A DNA stretch of 64,000 nucleotides from the NCBI RefSeq assembly GCF_000502955.1, contig NZ_AYWO01000003.1:185864-249863 (forward strand). Direction: 5' to 3'. The first letter of the stretch is position 1, and every line of letters starts with the position of its first letter. Source of the DNA: Mesorhizobium sp. LNHC252B00. Its GTDB lineage: Bacteria; Pseudomonadota; Alphaproteobacteria; Rhizobiales; Rhizobiaceae. The notes below the pieces were generated by a model. That model did not search any database and had not been told where the DNA came from. It saw nothing but the letters and a program-made list of their open reading frames with translations. Position numbers and translations under genes: made by a program. Positions 36,776 through 45,846 of the stretch are shown here, in pieces.

Positions 36776-38175
36776 ATGGACAGACAGACCACAGGCGAAA
36801 GCAGCGGAACGCTGGTCGAAGGCGTCATGACGACGATCCGTCAGCGGATCGCGGCAGCAGCCTGACGCCGGGAGCGAGATTGCCGTCGATCCGCGCCTTC
36901 GCCAAATCCATGCAAGTGTCCAAATCCACCGTGGTCGAAGCCTATGAGCGGCTCGCCGCCGAAGGCGGGATCCGGTCCCGGCCGGGCTCGGGCTTCTATG
37001 CCGCCGGCTCGCTGGCGCCACTGTCGCTGGCCGAGATCGGTCCCCGCCTCGACCGCGCCGTCGATCCGCTCTGGATCTCGCGCCAGTCGCTGGAAGCCGG
37101 CGACGACATGCTGAAGCCCGGCTGCGGCTGGCTGCCGGCCTCCTGGATGCCGCAGGCCGGATTGCGCCGGGCATTGCGCACGGTGGCGCGTGCGGCCGAT
37201 ATTTCGCTGGCCGACTACGGCACGCCACTCGGTCTGCCGCCGCTGCGGCAATTGCTGGCGCGGCGCATGGCCGGGTATGGAATCGAAGCCTCGCCCGACC
37301 AGATCATACTGACGGAATCGGGCACGCAGGCCATCGATCTCCTGTGCCGGTTCCTGATCGAACCCGGCGACACCGTGCTGATGGACGACCCCTGCTATTT
37401 CAACTTCCACGCCCTGCTGCGCGCTCACCGGGCCAAGGTCGTCAGCGTCCCCTATACGCCGTCGGGACCGGATATCGACCTGTTCGCGCAGGCGCTGGCC
37501 GAGCACCACCCGCGCCTCTACATCACCAACTCCGCCATCCACAACCCGACCGGTGCGGTCCTGTCGCCGGTCACCGCGCACCGCCTTCTCAAGCTCGCCG
37601 ACCAATCGGATCTGACCATCGTCGAGGACGACATCTTCGCCGATTTCGAACATGCCCCTGCCCCCAGGCTGGCAGCGTTCGATGGCCTGAACCGCGTCGT
37701 CCACATCGGCAGCTTCTCCAAGACACTTTCAGCGTCGGTTCGCTGCGGCTTCATCGCGGCACCCCGCGACTGGATCGAGGGCCTGACCGACCTCAAGATC
37801 GCTACGACCTTCGGCGGCGGGCGGCTTGCGGCCGAACTGGTGCTGACGCTGCTGAAGGACGGCAGCTACCGCAAGCATATGGAGTTGCTGCGCGCGAGGC
37901 TTGCGCGCGCCATGGGCGAGACGAGCGCCCGCCTGAAATCGATCGGCATCGCGCCCTGGATCGATCAGCCGGCCGGCCCGTTCCTGTGGTGCAGCCTGCC
38001 GGATGGGGTGGATGCGGCTGAAGTGGCCCGCCGCGCCTTGGCCGACAACATCGTGCTAGCGCCCGGCAACGCATTCAGCCTGTCCGGAACTGCCAGCCGC
38101 TTCCTGCGCTTCAACGTTGCCCAATGCGCGGACGAGCGGATTTTCAGGGTGCTCGAGGCGGCGATAGCGCGTTGA
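36776..38175 (+). pseudogene. MocR-type (GntR-HTH/aminotransferase) regulator with N-terminal frameshift
   Basis: The expected N-terminus starts at the ATG at 36776 (MDRQTTGESSGTLVEGVMTT, then IRQRIAAAA) and hits a stop. One base is missing near 36855-36860. The other frame then continues with SLTPGARLPSIRAFAKSMQV and STVVEAYERLAAEGGIRSRP, the GntR winged helix. The long fold-type I aminotransferase-like domain contains LTESGTQAIDLLCRFLIEPG, ITNSAIHNPTGAVLSP and the PLP lysine in IGSFSKTLSASVRCGF. An upstream TTG at 36763 keeps the second frame open but gives an unrelated, very basic leader. With the EamA gene also frameshifted, both partners look broken, or both carry assembly errors. Confidence 0.82.
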
Positions 38176-38183
38176 TTTGCTTG

Positions 38184-39074
38184 TTACCGCGCCGCGCAAA
38201 CCTCTCGCACACAGTCGCGTAGCCAGCGTTGCGCCGGATCGGCATCGAGCCGCGGGTGCCACAGCATGGAGATAGTGACCCCCGCTGTGGCGACCGGCAG
38301 GGGAAAACTATGCATGCCGGCGCGTGCGCCCTCCGTATGCCGCTCCGGAACGCTGGCAATCAGGCCGGATGTTCGGGCCATGGCAAGTGCTGCCGAGAAA
38401 CCGGAAACCATGCACACGACCGTCCGCTGCAGCCCGAGCAGGCTCAAAGCCTCGTCGATCGGCCCTTTCTCGCGGCCACGCCGTGAAACGCTGATGTGCC
38501 GGCCCGCCGCATAGCGCTCGGGCGTCACCGCGCCCTCACTCAAGGGATGACCCGTTCGCACGGCGCCGATGAAGCGGTCGCGAAGCAATGCCTGAATGCG
38601 CACCTCCGGTCCGGTCTCGCCAGCGACGCCTATGTCCAGATCGATCGCCGCGTCGCGCAACGACATGACGTCCTTGTCGGATTTCGGTGCAAAGCGCAGC
38701 CGCACGCCGGGCGCATCGGCCTGGATACGGGCGACGACACGAGGCGCGAATTCTTCGACGAAACTTTCATTGGTGCGCAGCGTGAAGACCCTGTCCAGGC
38801 TACGGAGATCAAGCAGGGTGGCAGGCCGCAGCAGCGCCTCCGCATCCTGGACGACACGGCCGACCTGCCGTCGCAGTTCTTCCGCGCGCGGCGTCGCCAC
38901 CAGGCCACGTCCGGCGCGAACCAGCAGCGGATCGCCTGTTGCCTCGCGCAGCCGAGCCAGGGTGCGGCTCATCGCCGAAGGACTAACCCGCAGGCGTCCG
39001 GCGGCGCGCGCCACGCTGCCTTCGGACAGCAGGATATCGAGAGCAAACAGCAAATTGAGATCGGGCGATGCCAT
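38184..39074 (-). CDS. LysR family transcriptional regulator
   Basis: Regulator of 296 residues. The helix-turn-helix is LNLLFALDILLSEGSVARAA, then RLRVSPSAMSRTLARLREAT. The effector domain begins near residue 87 with FTLRTNESFVEEFAPRVVAR, the NodD/TfdR-like PBP2 group. The ATG at 39074 is divergent from the MFS exporter gene that starts at 39205, with 130 bases between them, so it probably controls that exporter. It ends eight bases from the MocR stop (convergent). Confidence 0.92.
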   Translation of the reverse strand: MASPDLNLLFALDILLSEGSVARAAGRLRVSPSAMSRTLARLREATGDPLLVRAGRGLVATPRAEELRRQVGRVVQDAEALLRPATLLDLRSLDRVFTLRTNESFVEEFAPRVVARIQADAPGVRLRFAPKSDKDVMSLRDAAIDLDIGVAGETGPEVRIQALLRDRFIGAVRTGHPLSEGAVTPERYAAGRHISVSRRGREKGPIDEALSLLGLQRTVVCMVSGFSAALAMARTSGLIASVPERHTEGARAGMHSFPLPVATAGVTISMLWHPRLDADPAQRWLRDCVREVCAAR

Positions 39075-39204
39075 GCCGGATCATAGCACATCATATGGCG
39101 TTTGATGCACGAATAAGATGCAAATGCTGCGTCTTCCGCCATATCGATCAAGGGACTAGATCTCCGCTGACTCTGGTTCTGGAGCTGATGGAAGGGAGAT
39201 CGCC

Positions 39205-40674
39205 GTGGCAATCGCTGAGCAAAATCGGGACGGGCGCGCTTCGGCGCTGCAGCAGATGCAATCCGCCCGCTGGGCGCTGGCAAGCCTGTCGCTCGCCACG
39301 CTGCTGTCGTCGCTGGGAACCAGCATTGCCAGCGTCGGGCTGCCATCGCTGATGCAGAACTTCGGCGCATCATTCCAGTCCGTGCAATGGGTTGTTCTGG
39401 CCTATCTCCTCGCCATCACCACACTGATCGTCAGCGCCGGACGGCTGGCCGACATGTTCGGGCGCCGGTCGTTGCTGCTTGGCGGCATCGCGCTGTTCAC
39501 ATCGGCATCGGGGCTCTGTGGCCTGGCGCCGACACTCGGGCTGCTGATCGCCGCGCGCGCCGTGCAAGGGCTTGGCGCGGCGTTGATAATGGCGCTGACG
39601 CTGGCTTTTGTCGCGGAAACGGTGAGCAAGGAACGGACCGGCAGTGCCATGGGCCTGCTCGGTGCCATGTCCGCGATCGGGACGACGCTTGGCCCTTCGC
39701 TCGGCGGCCTCTTGATCGCCGGCTTCAGCTGGAGGGCGATCTTCCTCGTCAATGTCCCGCTAGGTGTGCTCACCTTCGCTCTCGCCTGGCGTGCCTTGCC
39801 GGCGCGCAATAAAACCGCGCAGGTCGACCGAGGCACGTTCGATGTGATGGGCACGGTCCTGCTGGCCTTGACATTGGCCGCCTATGCGCTGGCCTTAACG
39901 CTTGGCAGAGGCAATTTCGGGGCGCTCAACATCAGCCTGCTGGTCATTGCCGGCATTGGCGTTGTTCTGTTCGCCAGGGTGCAGACGAAAGTGAAAAAAC
40001 CCTTGATCCAGCTTGCCAGCTTCCGAAACTTCCAGCTGAGCGCCAGTCTCGCTATGAGCCTGGTCGTCGCCACGGTGATGATGGCGACCTTGGTGGTGGC
40101 CCCGTTCTACCTGTCGCGCGGGCTCGGGCTGGATGCCGCAATGGTCGGCCTCGTGCTGTCGACCGGCCCGCTCGTCTCGACCCTGTCGGCGCTGGTGGCC
40201 GGACGCCTGACCGACCGCTTCGGCGCTCACAGGATGATGGTCGCCGGCCTGCTGAGCCTTGCCACGGGCACCTTCCTGCTGTCACTCGCCATGACCAAAC
40301 TCGGCATTGTCGGCTATGTCGTTCCGATCACCGTCACCTGCGTCGGCTACGCGCTGTTCCAGACATCCAACAATGCAGCCGTCATGACCGGTGTCGGTGC
40401 CGGCGAGCGCGGCGTCGTCTCCGGCCTGCTCAATCTTTCACGCAATCTTGGGCTCATCACCGGCGCATCGTTGATGGGCGCCATATTCGCCGTCGCGTCG
40501 GCTAGAGGACACGAAGGTATTGGTCCTCTGAGTTCCGATGCCGCCGCACGGGGAATGCAGGTCACCTTTCAGACGGCAACGGTGCTGGCGCTGGTCGCGC
40601 TGGTCCTCGCATTGCTCTCGGTCCGCGCCGAGTTCAGGCGGCAGAGACTGGTGGAAGTGTCGCAAAACCTCTGA
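39205..40674 (+). CDS. MFS multidrug exporter, DHA2 (14-helix) family
   Basis: Proton-driven inner-membrane exporter, 489 residues, with about 14 hydrophobic segments. Motif A is in LIVSAGRLADMFGRRSLLLG, after the typical N-terminal SLSLATLLSSLGTSIASVGL and QWVVLAYLLAITTL. RAVQGLGAALIMALTLAFVA (motif B) and the antiporter motif C region (AMSAIGTTLGPSLGGLLIAG) follow. The second half repeats RLTDRFGAHRMMVAG. The start is a GTG at 39205 with GGGAG upstream. It lies divergent from the LysR gene. Candidate substrates are toxic hydrophobic compounds; none can be named. Confidence 0.93.
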   Translation: MAIAEQNRDGRASALQQMQSARWALASLSLATLLSSLGTSIASVGLPSLMQNFGASFQSVQWVVLAYLLAITTLIVSAGRLADMFGRRSLLLGGIALFTSASGLCGLAPTLGLLIAARAVQGLGAALIMALTLAFVAETVSKERTGSAMGLLGAMSAIGTTLGPSLGGLLIAGFSWRAIFLVNVPLGVLTFALAWRALPARNKTAQVDRGTFDVMGTVLLALTLAAYALALTLGRGNFGALNISLLVIAGIGVVLFARVQTKVKKPLIQLASFRNFQLSASLAMSLVVATVMMATLVVAPFYLSRGLGLDAAMVGLVLSTGPLVSTLSALVAGRLTDRFGAHRMMVAGLLSLATGTFLLSLAMTKLGIVGYVVPITVTCVGYALFQTSNNAAVMTGVGAGERGVVSGLLNLSRNLGLITGASLMGAIFAVASARGHEGIGPLSSDAAARGMQVTFQTATVLALVALVLALLSVRAEFRRQRLVEVSQNL

Positions 40675-40691
40675 TCTGCGCGAACCGGCGC

Positions 40692-41189
40692 TCAGGCCCC
40701 TGCCCGCTTGCGGCGCTCATAGAGCATGACCAGCGTTTCAGCCGTCAGAGCGGGCTTTTCCTCGCCTTCGATCTCGACCGTATTGGCCGCCTTCATCAGA
40801 TACTGGCCGGGGCCTTTGTCCTCCATGGACAGCAGCGTGATGCGCAGCCTGATGCGTGCGCCGACCTTGACCGGCGCTAGGAAACGCACCCTGTCGAAGC
40901 CATAGTTGAAGGCGGCCTGGGTATTCTCCGGCACGATGCCCATGCCGAGCGCCAGCGCGCCGATGATCGACAATGTCAGGTAGCCATGCGCGATCGTCGT
41001 GCGGAAGGGGCTTTGCCGCCGCGCCCGTTCAGGATCGACATGGATCCATTGATGGTCGCCGGTGCATTCGGCGAACTGGTCGATCCGGTTTTGGTCGACC
41101 GTCGTCCATTCCGACACGCCAAGCTCCTGCCCGGCCATCATCCTCAACTGCTCGTAGGTCGGCGGCGTTTTAGGCCGTATTTCGGTCAT
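40692..41189 (-). CDS. MaoC-like (R)-specific hydratase
   Basis: Predicted hot-dog-fold enoyl-CoA hydratase, 165 residues. The hydratase motif is FAECTGDHQWIHVDPERARR, with the catalytic Asp and His six residues apart. PFRTTIAHGYLTLSIIGALA completes the pattern, and NYGFDRVRFLAPVKVGARIR follows. Single-domain enzymes of this type channel fatty-acid intermediates toward polyhydroxyalkanoate or take part in acyl-CoA metabolism. A phasin-like gene lies just downstream in the same genomic neighbourhood, supporting a PHA link. The ATG at 41189 fits the family's N-terminus. Confidence 0.9.
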   Translation of the reverse strand: MTEIRPKTPPTYEQLRMMAGQELGVSEWTTVDQNRIDQFAECTGDHQWIHVDPERARRQSPFRTTIAHGYLTLSIIGALALGMGIVPENTQAAFNYGFDRVRFLAPVKVGARIRLRITLLSMEDKGPGQYLMKAANTVEIEGEEKPALTAETLVMLYERRKRAGA

Positions 41190-41382
41190 TCCTGGTTTCC
41201 CGATCGCTTGCCAAGCCTCCGGACCACGAACTGACGGCCTCTGTCAATTCGCCCTGCGCGAATCCGTTCCGCCGAACCAGGCCACAATCGCGCCATGGCT
41301 CCCTGCGCAAGGGGCTGGTCAAATCGGGATTTCCCGGCCTTCAGAGCGGCCGGCAGCAATGAGCCGGCCTGGGCCACAGCTG

Positions 41383-41805
41383 CTACTTCTTCTCGTAGCC
41401 GGCGCGAATTTCCTCCATCGCCTCCTTGATGCGCGTGCGCAGAATATCGACCGATTCGGTACCGGATTTCTTGACCAGTTCAGCGACTTCGCCGGCATTC
41501 TTCAATGCCGCCTCGAAGGACTTTCTGGCAAATTCCGTTTGTTTGGCCATCAATTCCTGCGGATTGCCAGGCGCCCTGTAGCTTTGTGCCATATCGGTGA
41601 CTTCGCGCAGCGTGTCCTGCAACATCTCGCGCTGCCTGGACAACAGCGAGGACGCGCCGGCGGCACCGGCCCGCGCCGATTTCTCCAGCGCTTCGAGGTT
41701 CTTGCGATGATGGGCCAGGATCGCCTCGACATCGGGCACCTTCAGGTCGCGGCCGAATCTGCCGAACATGTCCATGAAGGAATCGGATTCCGGTTGTTTT
41801 GCCAT
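41383..41805 (-). CDS. phasin family protein
   Basis: Predicted granule-associated or helical adaptor protein, 140 residues with no signal peptide and no membrane helix. The phasin pattern is DVEAILAHHRKNLEALEKSA, then FARKSFEAALKNAGEVAELV and SVDILRTRIKEAMEEIRAGY, amphipathic helices rich in Ala, Glu and Lys. The ATG at 41805 has GGGAG upstream; a longer reading adds 158 shadow residues. It lies upstream of the MaoC gene on the same strand, separated by 190 bases. Phasins coat PHA granules and control their number and size. Confidence 0.88.
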   Translation of the reverse strand: MAKQPESDSFMDMFGRFGRDLKVPDVEAILAHHRKNLEALEKSARAGAAGASSLLSRQREMLQDTLREVTDMAQSYRAPGNPQELMAKQTEFARKSFEAALKNAGEVAELVKKSGTESVDILRTRIKEAMEEIRAGYEKK

Positions 41806-41918
41806 GCTGGTTTTCTCCCCTTTGCCGCGGATGCGGGCACCCTCAGCGGGAGAATAGCACTCGCGTGCCGTGTGTCCATTTCGAACCCGATGGAAATCAA
41901 CGCCAGCCTGGCGCGCAA

Positions 41919-43214
41919 TCAATTCACGAGGAACAGCCGCTCTGCCAGATAGAGCACGACACCCGCGAGCCCGCCGATGATCATGCCGTTGAAGCGGATG
42001 TATTGCAGGTCCCTGCCGATGTTCATCTCGATCAATCGCGTCAGCTGCGCAAGATCCCAGCGCTTGACCTGGTCGGCGATAAATGTCGACACGCCGCTTT
42101 TCTGGCTCTCCACGAACGACGCGAGCGCCACCACGAACCCCGTGTTCATGTCGGCCCTGATCTGCGCATCGCTTGCAAGATGCCGCCCGACCTCGACGAA
42201 CATGTTGGCAAGATGCGCGCGGATAACCGAATTCGGCGCCTTGGCGTCCTGCTCGATGAACTGGCCGAGGCTTGCCCACATGTCGCCGGCCAATGCCTTG
42301 ACCTCCGGCCGTGCCAGGAAATCGCGCTTCAGCTTCTCTGCGCGTTTGGCATATTGCTTCGATGTCCTCAGCCTTTCGACGAAGCCCAGAGCGAAATGGT
42401 CGAATTCGGCGCGCATCGGGTGATCCGGATCGGCCCTCACCTCGTCGAGCAGCGAGCCGGCCGAGGCGACGATCTTCTTCAGGAGATAGGCGTCGGCGCG
42501 AAACAGGTTGAACAGCGACGGCAATTCCTCGCGGATTTTCTCGCGCATCGTCGCCAGCGCCTGTTCGTCGTTGAGAAACCGGCCGATCACCTTGGTGAAC
42601 TCGTCGAACAGTTTCTGATGACGGCGATCATCGGTTAGCGCGGACAACAGCTCGGCTGCCAGCGGCGCCAGCGGCACCTTCTCGATCTGCTCGAGCATGC
42701 GGCTGGTGACGAAGCCGCGCAGGCCGGATTGCTCGACGGCGGCCAGCGTCTGCGGCACCAGCCGCACGACGAAGCGCGACAGGTCGGCGGCGCGCTCGGT
42801 ATCGGCCAGCCAGTCGGCGACCAGCGCCGAGAAATCGACCTCGGCAAGCTTTTCGCGCACCGGCTCGGGCGCCAGGAAGTTGACCTCGATGAAGCGGCCG
42901 AGATTGTCGGCGATGCGGGTCTGGTTCTCGGGGATGATGGCGGTGTGTGGGATCGGCAGCCCCAGCGGCCGCCTGAACAGCGCCACCACCGCGTACCAGT
43001 CGGCCAGCCCGCCGATGGTCGCGGCCTCGGCAAAGGCAGCGACGAAGCCGAGCCACGGATAGCTATGCTCTAACGACTTGGCCATGGCGAAGACGAGAAC
43101 GCACAGCGCCAGTGCGGCTGTTGCCGCGAATTTCGTGCGTCGCAGCGCCGAAAGCTTGGCGTCCGCGTCGCTACCGATTCGCAAAGGGGTCATGGCCTGG
43201 GCCGATTGTGCCAT
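41919..43214 (-). CDS. DUF445 membrane-associated protein
   Basis: Protein of 431 residues of the DUF445 family, function unknown. The N-terminal region has a hydrophobic helix (KFAATAALALCVLVFAMAKS) followed by the signature FVAAFAEAATIGGLADWYAV and VALFRRPLGLPIPHTAIIPE. The central part is long and helical (for example DFSALVADWLADTERAADLS). A final hydrophobic segment (YIRFNGMIIGGLAGVVLYLA) anchors the C-terminus. This N- and C-terminal membrane arrangement is the family norm. The neighbouring phasin, 113 bases downstream, gives no clear functional hint. Confidence 0.9.
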   Translation of the reverse strand: MAQSAQAMTPLRIGSDADAKLSALRRTKFAATAALALCVLVFAMAKSLEHSYPWLGFVAAFAEAATIGGLADWYAVVALFRRPLGLPIPHTAIIPENQTRIADNLGRFIEVNFLAPEPVREKLAEVDFSALVADWLADTERAADLSRFVVRLVPQTLAAVEQSGLRGFVTSRMLEQIEKVPLAPLAAELLSALTDDRRHQKLFDEFTKVIGRFLNDEQALATMREKIREELPSLFNLFRADAYLLKKIVASAGSLLDEVRADPDHPMRAEFDHFALGFVERLRTSKQYAKRAEKLKRDFLARPEVKALAGDMWASLGQFIEQDAKAPNSVIRAHLANMFVEVGRHLASDAQIRADMNTGFVVALASFVESQKSGVSTFIADQVKRWDLAQLTRLIEMNIGRDLQYIRFNGMIIGGLAGVVLYLAERLFLVN

Positions 43215-43319
43215 GGTCGAGCTACTCCTCGTCCGTTGCGAGCTAATCTAGTATCTCGCTTGTCCGAATGCCCGCCCTATCCTGCGCGGTCACGGTTTTC
43301 CCCGGCCTTGCACATAAGT

Positions 43320-43334
43320 TGACGCGAATATTCA
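43320..43334 (+). promoter_or_regulatory. iron-responsive operator (RirA box) upstream of rirA
   Basis: TGA-CGCGAATAT-TCA matches the TGA-N9-TCA iron-responsive operator consensus of Rhizobiales. It lies 80 bases upstream of the rirA ATG, positioned for autorepression when iron is plentiful. The motif alone is short; its location before rirA is what makes it convincing. Confidence 0.65.
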
Positions 43335-43353
43335 CCTATTATGCCGCGCTAGT

Positions 43354-43368
43354 CTGGAATTATTCCAA
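43354..43368 (+). promoter_or_regulatory. possible Irr (ICE-like) palindrome upstream of rirA
   Basis: TGGAAT-T-ATTCCA (43355-43367) is a perfect 13-base palindrome located between the RirA box and the rirA start. Irr sites have the core GAAT-N-ATTC within TTTAGAA...TTCTAAA; the core is kept here while the outer A/T positions are GG/CC. Irr control of rirA is known in Agrobacterium. Confidence 0.4.
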
Positions 43369-43413
43369 GGTATGGGCCATATTCGATTCAACCTATTGCT
43401 TTGCGAGGACAAA

Positions 43414-43878
43414 ATGCGGTTAACGCGCCAAACCAATTATGCCATGCGCATCCTGATGTATTGCGCGGCAAACGATGACCGGCTGAGCCGCATCCCCGAG
43501 ATCGCCGCCGCTTATTCGGTGTCGGAACTGTTCCTGTTCAAGATCCTGCAGCCGCTGGTCGAACATGGCCTTGTCCAGACCGTGCGGGGCAGGAATGGCG
43601 GCGTCAAGCTTGGCCGTGGCGCCGAAGCGATCAGCTTGTTCGATGTGGTGCGCGTGACGGAGGAAAGCTTCGCTATGGCCGAATGCTTCGAGAACGATGC
43701 CGCCGAATGCCCGCTGGTCGATAGCTGTGCGCTGAATTCGGCGCTGCGCGAGGCGCTGAACGCGTTCTTCGCGGTGCTGGAGCGCTACACGATCGCCGAT
43801 CTGGTGGCGGCGCGCCCGAATGTGCGCAACCTACTCGGCATCGACATGCTGTTGGAGCGCCGCGCCCCGGCTGCCTGA
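43414..43878 (+). CDS. rirA: Rrf2 family iron-responsive regulator RirA
   Basis: Global repressor of iron uptake in rhizobia. It binds a [4Fe-4S] cluster and represses iron-uptake genes when iron is plentiful. The 154-residue protein starts with MRLTRQTNYAMRILMYCAAN, typical of RirA. The winged helix is in RIPEIAAAYSVSELFLFKIL and VEHGLVQTVRGRNGGVKLGR. The three cluster cysteines are Cys91, Cys99 and Cys105 (MAECFENDAAECPLVDSC), the spacing known for RirA. The ATG at 43414 follows GCGAGG. A putative iron-responsive operator precedes it, and the hmu heme genes lie convergent to it 39 bases away, so the regulator is encoded next to its targets. Confidence 0.96.
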   Translation: MRLTRQTNYAMRILMYCAANDDRLSRIPEIAAAYSVSELFLFKILQPLVEHGLVQTVRGRNGGVKLGRGAEAISLFDVVRVTEESFAMAECFENDAAECPLVDSCALNSALREALNAFFAVLERYTIADLVAARPNVRNLLGIDMLLERRAPAA

Positions 43879-43917
43879 ACCTGGCGACGTGTGTCTGGCT
43901 AGACCTACTGCAATAAA

Positions 43918-44706
43918 TTAGGCCGCTGACTGGGGCAGCACGAACGGCATGTTCCCGGCCGGCAGCACGCCGACCCTGAGCCGGCAGTCGAACACTTTCT
44001 CGATCAGGTCATCGCTCAGCACGTCCTGCGGCGACCCGGTGGCGGCCAGCCGGCCATAATGCATGACGAATATCCTGTCGGCAGACATGGCCGTCAGATT
44101 GAGGTCATGCAGGATGGCAACCACGCCGCCGCCTCTTCTGGCAAAGTCGCGAGCAATGTCCATGATGATCAGCTGGTGCTTGATGTCGAGGCTGGAAACC
44201 GGTTCATCAAGGAAGAGATAGCGCGGCTTGCCGTCGAGCACGGGCGCCCAGACCTGGCACAGCACGCGCGCAAGCTGGACGCGCTGCTGCTCGCCGCCCG
44301 AAAGTTCCTGATAGAAACGTCCGGCAAAACCGTCGAGATCGACGCGCGCCAGCGCCCGTTCCGGCAGCCGCGCATCCTCGCCCGGCAGGACGCCCGAGCG
44401 GCCGCCGACAAGGCCAAGCTTGACCACTTCTCGCACCGTGAACGGGAACGACAGCGTCGTCGCCTGCGGCAGCACCGCGCGCTGGACGGCGGTCTCGACC
44501 GGCTTCATCGCGCAGAGATCGCGGCCGTTGAGGGCGACGCGCCCGGTATAGGCGAGGTCGCCGGAGAGCGCCTTGAGGAAGGTCGTCTTGCCCGAACCAT
44601 TGGGGCCCACGATGGCGGCGATCTCGCCGGGCCGCGCGTGGAAATCGACACCGCTGACGATACGCTTGCCTGCGATGTCAACCGAAACGTCCCTTGCCTC
44701 GATCAT
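43918..44706 (-). CDS. hmuV: hemin ABC transporter ATPase HmuV
   Basis: Cytoplasmic ATPase that powers heme import with HmuU. The 262-residue protein has the Walker A motif GPNGSGKT at residues 34-41, Q-loop (AVLPQATTLSFPFTVREVV), the ABC signature ELSGGEQQRVQLARVLCQV and Walker B (PRYLFLDEPVSSLDIKHQLI), followed by the H-loop (AILHDLNLTAMSAD). It is the last gene of the minus-strand heme operon, separated from hmuU by 25 bases, and ends convergent to rirA. Confidence 0.96.
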   Translation of the reverse strand: MIEARDVSVDIAGKRIVSGVDFHARPGEIAAIVGPNGSGKTTFLKALSGDLAYTGRVALNGRDLCAMKPVETAVQRAVLPQATTLSFPFTVREVVKLGLVGGRSGVLPGEDARLPERALARVDLDGFAGRFYQELSGGEQQRVQLARVLCQVWAPVLDGKPRYLFLDEPVSSLDIKHQLIIMDIARDFARRGGGVVAILHDLNLTAMSADRIFVMHYGRLAATGSPQDVLSDDLIEKVFDCRLRVGVLPAGNMPFVLPQSAA

Positions 44707-44731
44707 CCCAACTCTCGCAAATAAACGACTC

Positions 44732-45835
44732 TCACAGGTCGACTACGCCGCGCTTGCGCAGCAGGATCCAAAGGAAGAACGGTGCGCCCGCGATCGCGGT
44801 GACGATGCCTATCGGCAGTTCGGCCGGTGCCACGACGGTGCGAGCGACCGCATCGGCCAGCAGTAGCAATGAGGCGCCGAGCAGCGCCGACGCCGGCAGC
44901 AAATAGCGATTGTCCGGGCCGATAGCCAAGCGCAGCAGATGCGGCACCACGATGCCGACGAAGCCGATGCCGCCGCTGACCGCGACGGACGCGCCGACCG
45001 CCGCCGAGACGCCGACGATGGCCGTGTATTTCAGCCGCTGCACCGGAATGCCGAGATGGCCAGCGGTCGCCTCGCCCAGCGCCAGCGCGTTAAGGCCCCG
45101 TGCCAGGAACGGCATCGCCGCCAGCGCCAAGACGATGATCGGCCCAACCGAAGCAATCTTCGCCCAGGTCGCACCGCCGAGCGATCCGAGTGACCAAAAG
45201 GTCAGGTCGCGTAACTGGCGGTCGTCGGCCATGAAGACGAGAATGCCGGTCAGCGCCATGGCGAGCGCGGCCAGCGCAATGCCGGCGAGCAGCATTGTGG
45301 CAACCGAGGTCTGCCCCCGTCGTGTCGCAACCTGATAGAGCACCAAAGTCGTCGCAAGCCCGCCGAAGAAGGCCGCCAGTGGCAGCGCAAGCGTGCCGAC
45401 TATGGCTGTCGCGGGAGCCAACACTGTGGCGCCGAGTACGATGACGGCAACCGCGCCGAGGCTGGAGCCAGCCGAAACGCCAATGAGGCCGGGGTCGGCC
45501 AGCGGATTGCGGAACAGCCCCTGCATGACCGCGCCGGAGACTGCGAGCGCCGCGCCGACCAGCAGGCCGAGGGTGATACGCGGCAAACGGATGTCGTAGA
45601 CGATCAAGCTGTCGCGGGCGCTCAACGCGGCGTTATCAGGCACGGTGCCGAACAGCCAACCGCTGATGACATTGACCGCTGACGCGTCTGACGCTCCTGA
45701 TGTCAGTGATAGCAGGACGGCAATGAAGAGCCCCAGGCACAGCAGCAGGATGACGATGCGGGCTCGGCCTGACCGGTCGCCTTCGGATGCGCTCGCCATC
45801 GCCTTCACCGGACCGGCGATCGATTGATCGACCAT
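44732..45835 (-). CDS. hmuU: hemin ABC transporter permease HmuU
   Basis: Inner-membrane permease of the FecCD/BtuC type, 367 residues with about ten membrane segments. Family features are RLPRITLGLLVGAALAVSGA, MQGLFRNPLADPGLIGVSAG, SLGAVAVIVLGATVLAPATA and LALGEATAGHLGIPVQRLKY, the coupling region that contacts the ATPase, then SGGIGFVGIVVPHLLRLAIG. The ATG at 45835 has AGCAGG eight bases upstream; an in-frame TTG at 45850 would overlap the hmuT stop and add five residues. It is flanked by hmuT and hmuV in the usual order. Confidence 0.95.
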   Translation of the reverse strand: MVDQSIAGPVKAMASASEGDRSGRARIVILLLCLGLFIAVLLSLTSGASDASAVNVISGWLFGTVPDNAALSARDSLIVYDIRLPRITLGLLVGAALAVSGAVMQGLFRNPLADPGLIGVSAGSSLGAVAVIVLGATVLAPATAIVGTLALPLAAFFGGLATTLVLYQVATRRGQTSVATMLLAGIALAALAMALTGILVFMADDRQLRDLTFWSLGSLGGATWAKIASVGPIIVLALAAMPFLARGLNALALGEATAGHLGIPVQRLKYTAIVGVSAAVGASVAVSGGIGFVGIVVPHLLRLAIGPDNRYLLPASALLGASLLLLADAVARTVVAPAELPIGIVTAIAGAPFFLWILLRKRGVVDL

Positions 45836-45846
45836 AATTTGCCTGC

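Noticed and set aside
36763..36850. TTG at 36763 as the true start of the MocR gene
   Set aside because: It keeps the downstream frame open but yields a very basic leader unlike any MocR N-terminus, whereas the ATG at 36776 gives the expected leader in a frame broken by one missing base.
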